The position numbers were made by a program, and so were the translations under genes. From Ignavibacteria bacterium (lineage in GTDB: Bacteria > Bacteroidota > Ignavibacteria > Tepidaquicellales > Tepidaquicellaceae), in assembly GCA_018058125.1 (NCBI GenBank), contig JAGPCH010000015.1:1-11537 (forward strand): a stretch of 11,537 bases of DNA, written 5' to 3'. Every line of letters starts with the position of its first letter. The first letter of the stretch is position 1. The notes beneath the pieces are model-generated. The model did not search any database, had not been told where the DNA came from, and saw only the letters and a list, made by a program, of their open reading frames with translations. This document shows positions 1 through 6,441 of the stretch, piece by piece.

Positions 1-1517
1 AAATTACCGCCGCACATTTCACAGTCAACAGGTCCGGAAGCAAATCGGAATGCTTTACCTTTATTCTCTCCCGAAGTCGGTATCATGAACATTGAATTAT
101 TTTTGAATGAAGCGTATCTGCCTTTATTGAGTTTGGATGAAGAAATATCACACAATACCCAGAGATTTCCCCTGCTGTCAAAAGTCAGATTGTCCGGACA
201 GGAAAATCCAGCATCAACTCCGCCGGTTGCAAATACTTCCCACTCAAATTCAAGACCGGCAGAGTCGTTATTCTTTTCAATGATCCTTACAATGCTTCCG
301 TCATAATCTTTCTTATCTGAATTATTTGTAAAAGATATAAATACAGAACTGTCCACAGGATTGATCTCAATGTCTTCAGGTCTGTTGCATTCTGTACCGC
401 CGACAAGCTTAGATGACTTATCGCAATTTATAAGTACATCCGCCTGAGAACTAAATGTATTCTTTAATTCAGGTCTGTTTTCAAAATTCAGTAACTGCCA
501 TTTATTATTCTCAAAATCTGCGACATAAAGATCTCCGTCGTCAAGAATGTCCATGTTTGCTTCCCTGTTTTTATCATCATAAATGTTTTTGCTTATGAAT
601 TTATATACACATTCGTTTATTTTATCGTCTCCCATATAAGCCACAACTTTTTTATCTTCTGATATACTTATCGCAACATTCTCATGTCTGAACCTGCCGA
701 GCGAAGTGCGTTTCTTCGGAACTGAATTTTTATCAAAAGGATCAACTTCAACAACCCATCCGTATTCTTCCGTATTAAAATCTTTATCTGCATCATTCCA
801 TCTGTATTCCCAGACATCATCCGAAGCAAAATAATCCTGAAAATTTTCTTCGCCGCTGAGAAAGGTTCCCCATGGAGTGAGACCTCCGCTGCAGTTTGCA
901 AGCGTGCCTTTTGCAAATTCACCCAGCACGGATTTTGCATTCCCGGTAACAACATGAATGGTCTCAGCATCTATCCTTCTATTGTAATTTTCGTCACTGA
1001 TAAATTTCCACTCACCTTTTTCTCTGCTAACCCTGATGACAGATATTCCGACACTTTTCTTTTCAGCTTCTACTTCCTCTTTGGTTTTAATTCTGCCTTT
1101 CCTGAAATCTTCATCGGTATAATTATTAATAAAAAGGGGAGAAGGGAATTCATGATTGATCACAAGTAACCCTTCGTTTGAATTGCTTCCGCCTACCAAA
1201 AAATCTATGGGCAAATATCCTACATAATCATTATTGAATCCGAAAAATTCTGAGTCATTGATCTTATCGCCCCATTTTCTGATGATCTTATATTTAAATT
1301 CTTCGGGTAAAATAAACTGATCAGAGTCAGAAGCATCAATGGGTCTGAACATGGAACTTTCCGTACCAGTCTTTTCTCTACCTTTAAATAAGTTTAGATC
1401 AAAAAATTCATAGGGAAACACCGAACCTATTGCCAGAAACGCAGAAGCTTTTCCGCTTTTTTTCAGCAAATTCCTTCGGGATATTTTTTTGTTAATGAGA
1501 TCTTCGAGGCGAATCAT
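1..1517 (-). CDS. phoX: PhoX-family (DUF839) secreted alkaline phosphatase, C-terminus cut by window edge
   Basis: Reading leftward from the ATG at 1517, the frame stays open for 505 codons to the window edge, so the stop and probably a few dozen C-terminal residues are missing. The N-terminus has a twin-arginine export signal (S-R-R-N-L-L-K at residues 13-19, followed by a short Ala/Leu-rich stretch to about 35), which implies export in folded form. Family motifs occur in order: NCSGGLTPWGT (208-218) followed by SGEENF, GRFRHEN (274-280), RPEDIE (379-384), and DNLTFD...GNLWV (442-454). PhoX enzymes are monomeric phosphomonoesterases with a calcium-iron cofactor that release phosphate from organic esters outside the cytoplasm. 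Cys209 sits where the family has its iron-ligating cysteine, and Glu223/Glu224 and His278/Glu279 match conserved positions. The gene is divergent from the hydrolase at 1823. I see no Pho box. The family call is firm; the exact substrate is inferred. Confidence 0.93.
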   Translation of the reverse strand, partial: MIRLEDLINKKISRRNLLKKSGKASAFLAIGSVFPYEFFDLNLFKGREKTGTESSMFRPIDASDSDQFILPEEFKYKIIRKWGDKINDSEFFGFNNDYVGYLPIDFLVGGSNSNEGLLVINHEFPSPLFINNYTDEDFRKGRIKTKEEVEAEKKSVGISVIRVSREKGEWKFISDENYNRRIDAETIHVVTGNAKSVLGEFAKGTLANCSGGLTPWGTFLSGEENFQDYFASDDVWEYRWNDADKDFNTEEYGWVVEVDPFDKNSVPKKRTSLGRFRHENVAISISEDKKVVAYMGDDKINECVYKFISKNIYDDKNREANMDILDDGDLYVADFENNKWQLLNFENRPELKNTFSSQADVLINCDKSSKLVGGTECNRPEDIEINPVDSSVFISFTNNSDKKDYDGSIVRIIEKNNDSAGLEFEWEVFATGGVDAGFSCPDNLTFDSRGNLWVLCDISSSKLNKGRYASFKNNSMFMIPTSGENKGKAFRFASGPVDCEMCGGN

Positions 1518-1668
1518 TTTATAAATAACTTATTGGGGATTAAATAAAAAACACATGTCAAAATAACCAAAATACTTTTCAAAATCCTTTGCCTGAAATT
1601 ATGAAATTGTAAAAATATATTAATCTGTATACACTCTGAAAATTTTAATATGATGGCAGACAGGGATA

Positions 1669-1725
1669 AGATTATATAAATGCGGTCCTGGAGGATGCAA
1701 GAGCCAGGACTTCAAAACGTAATCT
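1669..1725. repeat. Nested inverted repeat (candidate structured RNA or operator)
   Basis: The inner arms are GTCCTGG (1685-1691) and CCAGGAC (1704-1710), a perfect 7-bp GC-rich pair around a 12-nt loop in otherwise AT-rich DNA. The outer arms AGATTA (1669-1674) and TAATCT (1720-1725) are also perfect and enclose the inner hairpin almost symmetrically, with unpaired stretches of 10 and 9 nt. No T-tract follows, so it does not look like an intrinsic terminator. It lies about 100 bp upstream of the hydrolase start. It matches no riboswitch I recognise, and it overlaps a coding-like stretch, so the pairing may be accidental. Confidence 0.35.
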
Positions 1726-1786
1726 GAATGCATATAAAAGATCAATTGAATGTTACCATTGCCTGCAGGTAAGTCATTACTAACAT
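1670..1786 (+). pseudogene. Short coding-like remnant without a start codon, unknown
   Basis: Read from 1670, directly after an in-frame TAA at 1667-1669, 38 codons stay open to a TAA at 1784-1786. The composition looks like real protein: it opens DYINAVLEDARARTSKRN, charged and helix-prone, and includes a CYHC cluster. There is no ATG, GTG or TTG at its beginning. A nearby ATG at 1654 reads MADRDKI in another frame and could be joined to it by a single indel. This may be the last trace of a decayed gene. It is too short to assign to a family, and chance is a serious alternative. Confidence 0.2.
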
Positions 1787-1822
1787 TTACCGATTATATT
1801 AGTATATTCACTAAAAAATTTA

Positions 1823-2686
1823 ATGAAGAAAAAGTTAATTTATTTATTCAGTTTAGCTACGGTTTGTTTGTTAATTTTTTACCTTTCATCAATATTTTTT
1901 GCAACTGCGTTTTTATCATCAAATCATTTAAGGATTGGAGATCCTCCTGAAAATTTTCAAGCAGAGAAAGTAAGTTTCAAAACAGGAGACGGATTAACTT
2001 TAAAAGGCTGGTATTCGAAAGTTTCAGATTCATCAAAGGTTATAATTTTACTTCACGGATATAAAGCCAACCGTATTGAGATGATCCCTAAAGCTGAGTT
2101 GTTCAGGAATATGGGTTATGATGTATTGCTTTATGATGCAAGAGGTTGCGGAGAAAGTGAAGGTGATATGGTTTCTTTGGGATATTATGAAAAAGAGGAT
2201 CTTATTGCTGCTGTGAATTTTTTAAATGGCATGGGAAAAAATGATATAGCCGTTTACGGATTCTCTCAGGGAGGAGCAACAGCAATTTTAGCTTCGGAAG
2301 ATCTGACCGGTGTCAGATGTATAATCTCCGAGGTTACATTTGATAATCTCGAAAATGCAATTGATAACAGATTCCGTAAATATTTATTTATCCCGGGTTA
2401 TTTAGGAACTTTCTTTATGAGAGAGGAGGCAGAAAAAAAACTCGGCATTAGTATAGACGAGATTCAGCCAATTGATAAAATCAAAAATATTAAAGTACCG
2501 ATATTTATAATAGGCGGGGAAGATGACTCCCGAACGGTTCTTAAAAATACAATGGATCTTTTTAATGCAGCCAATGAACCGAAAGAATTATGGATATCGC
2601 CGGATTCTGAGCATGAAAACATTTATGAAAAAAATCCTTTGATGTTTGAAAGCAAAATAAAAGAATTTTTAAAAAAGTATCTGTAG
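1823..2686 (+). CDS. Membrane-anchored alpha/beta-hydrolase
   Basis: This 287-residue protein begins with three lysines and one hydrophobic segment (about residues 5-31), which acts as a signal anchor or uncleaved signal peptide and places the catalytic domain outside the cytoplasmic membrane. The fold landmarks are clear: an HGY oxyanion-hole motif at 78-80, the strand DARGCGES at 105-112, the nucleophile elbow GFSQGG with Ser148, an acid in GGEDD (probably Asp235), and the catalytic His264 in SEHEN. The layout resembles the YqkD/BAAT-like serine hydrolases often annotated only as alpha/beta hydrolase; esterase, lipase or acyl-hydrolase activity is inferred. The ATG at 1823 fits because the anchor starts immediately, although no Shine-Dalgarno is visible. 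It is separated by 126 bp from the downstream channel gene, so it is probably its own transcription unit. Confidence 0.88.
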   Translation: MKKKLIYLFSLATVCLLIFYLSSIFFATAFLSSNHLRIGDPPENFQAEKVSFKTGDGLTLKGWYSKVSDSSKVIILLHGYKANRIEMIPKAELFRNMGYDVLLYDARGCGESEGDMVSLGYYEKEDLIAAVNFLNGMGKNDIAVYGFSQGGATAILASEDLTGVRCIISEVTFDNLENAIDNRFRKYLFIPGYLGTFFMREEAEKKLGISIDEIQPIDKIKNIKVPIFIIGGEDDSRTVLKNTMDLFNAANEPKELWISPDSEHENIYEKNPLMFESKIKEFLKKYL

Positions 2687-2700
2687 TATTTTACATACTA
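2684..2700. repeat. Small inverted repeat over the hydrolase stop codon
   Basis: TAGTAT (2684-2689) and ATACTA (2695-2700) are perfect arms around a 5-nt loop, and the left arm includes the TAG stop codon. An A/T-only 6-bp stem without a following T-run is weak as a terminator. It is recorded because the sequence TTTTACATA inside it recurs at 2784 upstream of the channel gene. Confidence 0.2.
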
Positions 2701-2784
2701 TTAGCATCAGAAGTTTGCAGACTTTAAATATACTCACCTAATATCTTTTACCAAAAATTTTTACGTTAAGGTTTACAATCTAAT

Positions 2785-2801
2785 TTTACATATTATGTAA
2801 A
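2785..2801. promoter_or_regulatory. 17-bp palindrome upstream of the mscS-like gene (candidate operator)
   Basis: TTTACAT (2785-2791) and ATGTAAA (2795-2801) form a perfect 7-bp inverted repeat with a 3-bp spacer, ending 11 bp before the channel ATG. Its size, dyad symmetry and position fit the binding site of a dimeric repressor covering the promoter or leader. The left half extends to TTTTACATATT, an 11-mer that reappears at 5049-5059 upstream of the second antiporter. The regulator is unknown, and AT-rich palindromes of this size can arise by chance. Confidence 0.35.
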
Positions 2802-2812
2802 TAAAAAAAGTT

Positions 2813-3712
2813 ATGGAAACGCATGTAAAAGAGTTTCTTTTTAATCCTACCGTAGGAAAAATTGTAACTATATTCATCGGAGCTGCAATAATATGGGTAA
2901 TAATCAAAGCCATTCAGAAGAAATTCTTTTCAAAGATCAAGGGAGTAGATAACCGATACAGGGCGAAAAAATTCAGCACTATCATCGGATATCTTTTAAC
3001 GATCATATTTATCACTATTGTTTACAGCGATCAGTTATCAGGTTTGACGGTAGCATTCGGTGTAGCCGGTGCGGGTATTGCTTTTGCTTTACAGGAAGTA
3101 ATAGCTTCATTTGCAGGCTGGCTGGCAATTATGTTCGGAGGATTTTATAAAGCGGGAGACAGGGTTCAGCTTGGCGGTATAAAAGGAGATGTAATTGATA
3201 TAGGTGTATTAAGAACGACATTAATGGAGACGGGACAATGGGTTGACGGTGACCTGTATAACGGAAGGATAGTTTTAATAGCAAACAGTTTTGTTTTTAA
3301 AGAACCGGTTTTTAATTATTCGGGAGATTTTCCATTTCTATGGGATGAAATTAAGATCCCGATAACATACGGAAGCGATTATGATAAGACAAAAGAGATT
3401 TTACTAAAAGCCGGAAATGAGATCGCCGGGGATCTTACTGCTAAATCTAAAGAGAAATGGCTCGAGCTTCAGTATAAGTTTTCTCTCGAAGATGCGCAGA
3501 CCGATCCAATGGTCTCGCTTATAGCAAATGATAACTGGGTAGAATTTACACTCAGATATGTAGTCAGTTATAAAAAAAGAAGACTTGTAAAAACAGAATT
3601 GTTTACTAAGATTTTAAAAGATGTAGATGCCACTGAGGGTAAGATCAAATTTGCATCAGCCACCTTTGAAATTGTAGGAGCTCCGGATATTAATGTAAAA
3701 GTAAGATCTTAA
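2813..3712 (+). CDS. MscS-family small-conductance mechanosensitive channel
   Basis: This 299-residue membrane protein has hydrophobic segments at about 14-34 and 55-71 and a pore-lining helix at about 77-110. That helix is rich in Gly/Ala (AFGVAGAGIAFALQE, 81-95), the signature of MscS TM3. The beta-domain follows, with GDRVQLGGIKGDVIDIG at 115-131 and an LIANSFVFKEPVFNYS-type segment at 155-170, then a cytoplasmic alpha/beta domain to the end. Channels of this family open under membrane tension and release small solutes during osmotic downshock. It is close in size to E. coli MscS (286 residues), so it is the small form without extra N-terminal domains. The start is supported by a short polar N-terminus before TM1. 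The next gene begins 31 bp downstream, so co-transcription with the first antiporter is likely, and the pair would respond to salt or osmotic change. Confidence 0.92.
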   Translation: METHVKEFLFNPTVGKIVTIFIGAAIIWVIIKAIQKKFFSKIKGVDNRYRAKKFSTIIGYLLTIIFITIVYSDQLSGLTVAFGVAGAGIAFALQEVIASFAGWLAIMFGGFYKAGDRVQLGGIKGDVIDIGVLRTTLMETGQWVDGDLYNGRIVLIANSFVFKEPVFNYSGDFPFLWDEIKIPITYGSDYDKTKEILLKAGNEIAGDLTAKSKEKWLELQYKFSLEDAQTDPMVSLIANDNWVEFTLRYVVSYKKRRLVKTELFTKILKDVDATEGKIKFASATFEIVGAPDINVKVRS

Positions 3713-3743
3713 TTCTAAAAAGTTATAACTATAAATTTAAATA

Positions 3744-4976
3744 ATGGATCTTTTTCCACTCCTTTCCATACTTATCGTACTTTCTGCAGGGTTTGCATAT
3801 ATTAATTTTCGCGTCTTAAAACTGCCCAACTCCATCGGGCTGATGCTTGTATCATTATTATTCTCTTTCCTGATTTTAATCATTGGTAATTTTTATCCGT
3901 CAATAAAAGACGGACTGGCATCTACACTTGAGAGCATTGACTTCAGCGAACTGCTTCTTGAAGGGATGCTGAGTTTCATGCTGTTTGCAGGTGCGATCCA
4001 CATTAAATATGAAGACCTGAAAAGCGAACGGCTTACGATCATTTTGTTTTCTACCATGAGTGTAATTATCAGCACGTTCATTGTTGGATTTGCTTCATTT
4101 TATTTATTGCATGCTTTTGGTATAGATGTGAATATAATTCATGCTTTGTTGTTCGGCGCATTGATCTCTCCGACTGATCCAATCGCTGTACTAAGCATAC
4201 TGAAAAGTGCAGGTGTTTCGAAATCACTGGAGACAAAAATAGCAGGTGAGTCTTTATTCAATGACGGTGTGGCTGTAGTAGTTTTTTTGACCATTCTGAA
4301 GCTGGCTCAGCCGGGAGCTGATTTTGATGCAGGCAGTATAATAATGCTTTTCGGACAGGAAGCTATAGGCGGAATTTTGCTGGGAATACTCTTGGGTGTG
4401 ATAGGTTATAAACTGACTTCCCATATAGATAATTATCAGGTTGAAGTATTGATCACTCTTGCTGTCGTAATGGGCGGATATACTTTTGCTCATTATGTTC
4501 ATGTGTCCGGACCATTGGCTATGGTTGCAGCGGGTGTGATCACCGGAAATCACGGTAAGGAATTCGGAATGTCAAAGATCACAAATGAATACATAGATAA
4601 ATTCTGGGAGCTGATAGATGAGATTTTAAATGCTGTTTTGTTTGTATTGATTGGATTGGAATTACTTATTCTTGAGATCAATACCACCATTCTGATAATT
4701 TCATTTATTCTGATACTTGTAACGCTGATCACAAGATACATTTCCGTATGGGTGCCGTCTTTGCTGATTAGATTCAAAGAGAAAATAACCCGCAAGACAT
4801 TGGTAGTATTGACCTGGGGAGGACTCAGAGGCGGGATATCCATAGCTCTAGCGCTATCCATAAAGCCTGAATTCAGCAGAGAGATCTGGGTTACTATCAC
4901 TTACATAATAGTTTGCTTTTCAATACTGGTTCAGGGAATGACGATCGGAAAGCTAGCGAAAAAAGCAGCGGCTTAA
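3744..4976 (+). CDS. CPA1-family Na+(or K+)/H+ antiporter, copy 1
   Basis: This 410-residue, almost entirely hydrophobic protein has about a dozen transmembrane helices and only a tiny cytoplasmic tail (KLAKKAAA). The CPA1 core motifs are intact: SPTDP with Asp145, the ion-binding GESLFND with Asn173-Asp174, VSGPLAM...GVITGN at 254-269, and TWGGLRGGISIALALS with Arg362 at 357-372. The Asn-Asp pair is typical of electroneutral NhaP/NHE-type exchangers, which swap internal Na+ (or K+) for external H+ and serve pH and salt homeostasis in the inner membrane. The ATG at 3744 lies 31 bp after the mscS-like stop, suggesting one transcript; the leader has no Shine-Dalgarno. It is a paralogue of the gene at 5139, roughly two-thirds identical by eye, and the two align without internal gaps. 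Ion preference cannot be read from sequence. Confidence 0.93.
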   Translation: MDLFPLLSILIVLSAGFAYINFRVLKLPNSIGLMLVSLLFSFLILIIGNFYPSIKDGLASTLESIDFSELLLEGMLSFMLFAGAIHIKYEDLKSERLTIILFSTMSVIISTFIVGFASFYLLHAFGIDVNIIHALLFGALISPTDPIAVLSILKSAGVSKSLETKIAGESLFNDGVAVVVFLTILKLAQPGADFDAGSIIMLFGQEAIGGILLGILLGVIGYKLTSHIDNYQVEVLITLAVVMGGYTFAHYVHVSGPLAMVAAGVITGNHGKEFGMSKITNEYIDKFWELIDEILNAVLFVLIGLELLILEINTTILIISFILILVTLITRYISVWVPSLLIRFKEKITRKTLVVLTWGGLRGGISIALALSIKPEFSREIWVTITYIIVCFSILVQGMTIGKLAKKAAA

Positions 4977-4987
4977 AAGAGAATTAT

Positions 4988-5019
4988 AAATTTCAAATTA
5001 CAAATTTCAAATTTCAAAT
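4988..5019. repeat. AAATTTC-type 7-bp tandem repeat, about 4.5 units
   Basis: Units are AAATTTC (4988-4994), AAATTAC (4995-5001, one mismatch), AAATTTC (5002-5008), AAATTTC (5009-5015) and a partial AAAT (5016-5019). The array begins 12 bp after the stop of the first antiporter. It has the same 7-bp period as the array at 5072 but a different unit sequence. Confidence 0.9.
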
Positions 5020-5048
5020 ATTGAGTTGTCTACAAACTAAGGAATGGG

Positions 5049-5067
5049 TTTTACATATTCAAATGTA
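5049..5067. promoter_or_regulatory. TTTTACATATT...ATGTA motif resembling the palindrome upstream of mscS
   Basis: TTTTACATATT (5049-5059) is identical to 2784-2794, and after three extra bases ATGTA (5063-5067) completes a spaced dyad (TACAT and ATGTA). Sharing an 11-mer and its inverted partner upstream of two genes of the same ion-homeostasis group hints at a common regulator. The different spacer length argues against an identical binding mode. Low confidence. Confidence 0.22.
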
Positions 5068-5071
5068 TATC

Positions 5072-5127
5072 AACTTTTAACTTTTAACTTTTAACTTTTA
5101 ACTTTTAACTTTTAACTTTTAACTTTT
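5072..5127. repeat. (AACTTTT)8 perfect 7-bp tandem repeat next to the second antiporter start
   Basis: Eight perfect AACTTTT units run from 5072 to 5127. A degenerate tail AATTGTTTTAA (5128-5138) leads directly into the TTG start codon at 5139. Each unit junction supplies a TAA, and because the period is not a multiple of three, stops occur in all three forward frames, so the array cannot be coding. It occupies the position of the 5' leader and possibly the promoter, so a change in copy number would alter spacing upstream of the gene. Confidence 0.95.
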
Positions 5128-5138
5128 AATTGTTTTAA

Positions 5139-6371
5139 TTGCTAGGTCTATTCCACATAATATCAATTCTGGTTGTGATCTCCGCAGGGTTTGCAATAAT
5201 CAATTTCAGGATTCTGAAATATCCGGTATCAATCGGTTTGATGATAGTTTCTCTTGTGTTTTCAATTGTTATCATTATTTTAGATCAGATCTTTCCGGGA
5301 ATGGAAAGCATACTGAACAGGGAATTGATGACATTGAATTTCAGCGAACTTCTTCTTGAAGGTATGCTGAGTTTCATGCTTTTTGCGGGAGCCATACATG
5401 TCAGTTTTGATGATCTTAAAAGTGAAAAGCTGCCAATTCTTTTGTTTTCTTCTTTAAGTGTGATCATCAGTACAATATTGATTGGTTACATTTCTTTTTA
5501 TGTTTTGCAGTTATTCGGAATAAATGTAAACATACTTCACACAATGCTTTTCGGCGCATTGATCTCGCCGACCGATCCGATCGCGGTGATGAGTATTCTT
5601 AAAACCGCAAAAGTTTCAAAATCACTGGAAACAAAAATAGCGGGCGAATCACTTTTTAATGATGGAGTTGCAGTTGTAACGTTTCTTGCCTTTTTAAAAA
5701 TGTCAAAGCCGGGTGCGGAAATTGATGCTTTGACCATTTTACGATTATTTGGTCAGGAAGCTTTTGGCGGAATATTGCTTGGCATAATACTTGGTGGAAT
5801 AGGTTTCAGATTAATAAAGAATATAGATAATTATCAGGTAGTAGTAATGATAACACTTGCAATGGTAATGGGCGGATATACTATTGCAGACATTACTAAT
5901 GTTTCGGGACCTCTTGCAATGGTGATAGCAGGAGTTATTACCGGAAACAAGAGCAAGAAATTAGGAATGTCCAAATTGACCGCAGAGTATGTGGAAAAAT
6001 TCTGGGAGCTTATAGATGAGATTCTGAATGCCATTCTGTTTGTATTAATGGGTCTTCAGCTTTTACTCATCGATTTTGATCTGACGGTATTACTGATAGC
6101 TTTCATATCAATATTTGTCTGTCTTTTTTCAAGATATGTTTCAGTATGGATACCTTCATTATTGATAAGATATAAGGAAAGAATTTCTCAAAAGACACTT
6201 GTTATACTTACCTGGGGTGGATTGAGAGGTGGCATATCAATTGCATTGGCATTGTCTATACTTCCGGAATATAACAGGGAATTAGTTGTTACGGTAACTT
6301 ATGTGGTTGTGTGCTTTACCATACTTGTTCAGGGATTGACGATCGGAAAACTGGCTAAGAAGTTAGCATGA
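5139..6371 (+). CDS. CPA1-family Na+(or K+)/H+ antiporter, copy 2 (TTG start)
   Basis: This second 410-residue antiporter has the same motif set as the gene at 3744, displaced by exactly one residue: SPTDP (Asp146), GESLFND (Asn174-Asp175), NVSGPLAM...GVITGN (254-270), and TWGGLRGGISIALALS (Arg363). It has about a dozen transmembrane helices and a minimal tail (KLAKKLA). The start is TTG at 5139: an in-frame TAA occupies 5136-5138, and starting here gives an N-terminus (MLGLFHIISIL) that aligns with copy 1 (MDLFPLLSIL). No other start fits as well. Loop residues differ from copy 1 (for example around 48-65 and 185-200) while the core is conserved, so the two may differ in ion preference, pH optimum or expression. 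The upstream tandem repeat and weak start codon suggest low or variable translation; that is inference. Confidence 0.92.
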   Translation: MLGLFHIISILVVISAGFAIINFRILKYPVSIGLMIVSLVFSIVIIILDQIFPGMESILNRELMTLNFSELLLEGMLSFMLFAGAIHVSFDDLKSEKLPILLFSSLSVIISTILIGYISFYVLQLFGINVNILHTMLFGALISPTDPIAVMSILKTAKVSKSLETKIAGESLFNDGVAVVTFLAFLKMSKPGAEIDALTILRLFGQEAFGGILLGIILGGIGFRLIKNIDNYQVVVMITLAMVMGGYTIADITNVSGPLAMVIAGVITGNKSKKLGMSKLTAEYVEKFWELIDEILNAILFVLMGLQLLLIDFDLTVLLIAFISIFVCLFSRYVSVWIPSLLIRYKERISQKTLVILTWGGLRGGISIALALSILPEYNRELVVTVTYVVVCFTILVQGLTIGKLAKKLA

Positions 6372-6401
6372 TCCCGGACTGAACGAAAATGTTGGGTTTG
6401 C

Positions 6402-6430
6402 TTCAAAGTCTCTGAGAAAAAAACTTTGAA
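6402..6430. terminator. Inverted repeat 30 bp after the second antiporter (possible terminator)
   Basis: TTCAAAGT (6402-6409) and ACTTTGAA (6423-6430) are perfect 8-bp arms around a 13-nt purine-rich loop. The position just after the antiporter stop at 6371 suits a transcript end. The stem is A/T-rich and no T-tract follows on the plus strand, so termination is only a possibility; RNA 3'-end stabilisation is another. Confidence 0.3.
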
Positions 6431-6441
6431 CATAATGTTCT

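Larger units (their letters stand above)
1518..1822. other. Intergenic region between divergent phosphatase and hydrolase genes
   Basis: This 305-bp AT-rich gap should hold the promoters for both flanking genes, which read away from each other. I could not identify convincing -33/-7 or -35/-10 boxes. It contains the nested inverted repeat at 1669-1725 and a short coding-like stretch at 1670-1786 that has no start codon. Both are listed separately. Confidence 0.5.

Noticed and set aside
85..99. 15-bp identity ATGAACATTGAATTA between 85-99 and 10377-10391
   Set aside because: One copy lies inside the phosphatase coding sequence (opposite strand) and the other in a gap. The match does not extend, and an AT-rich 15-mer can recur by chance at this scale.
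954..1169. Plus-strand open frame of 71 codons opposite the phosphatase
   Set aside because: It lies wholly antisense to the well-supported PhoX gene, which has all family motifs; the translation resembles nothing known.
1750..1950. Open frame overlapping the hydrolase start
   Set aside because: It is a hydrophobic out-of-frame reading of the hydrolase signal-anchor region; the hydrolase frame carries the catalytic triad.
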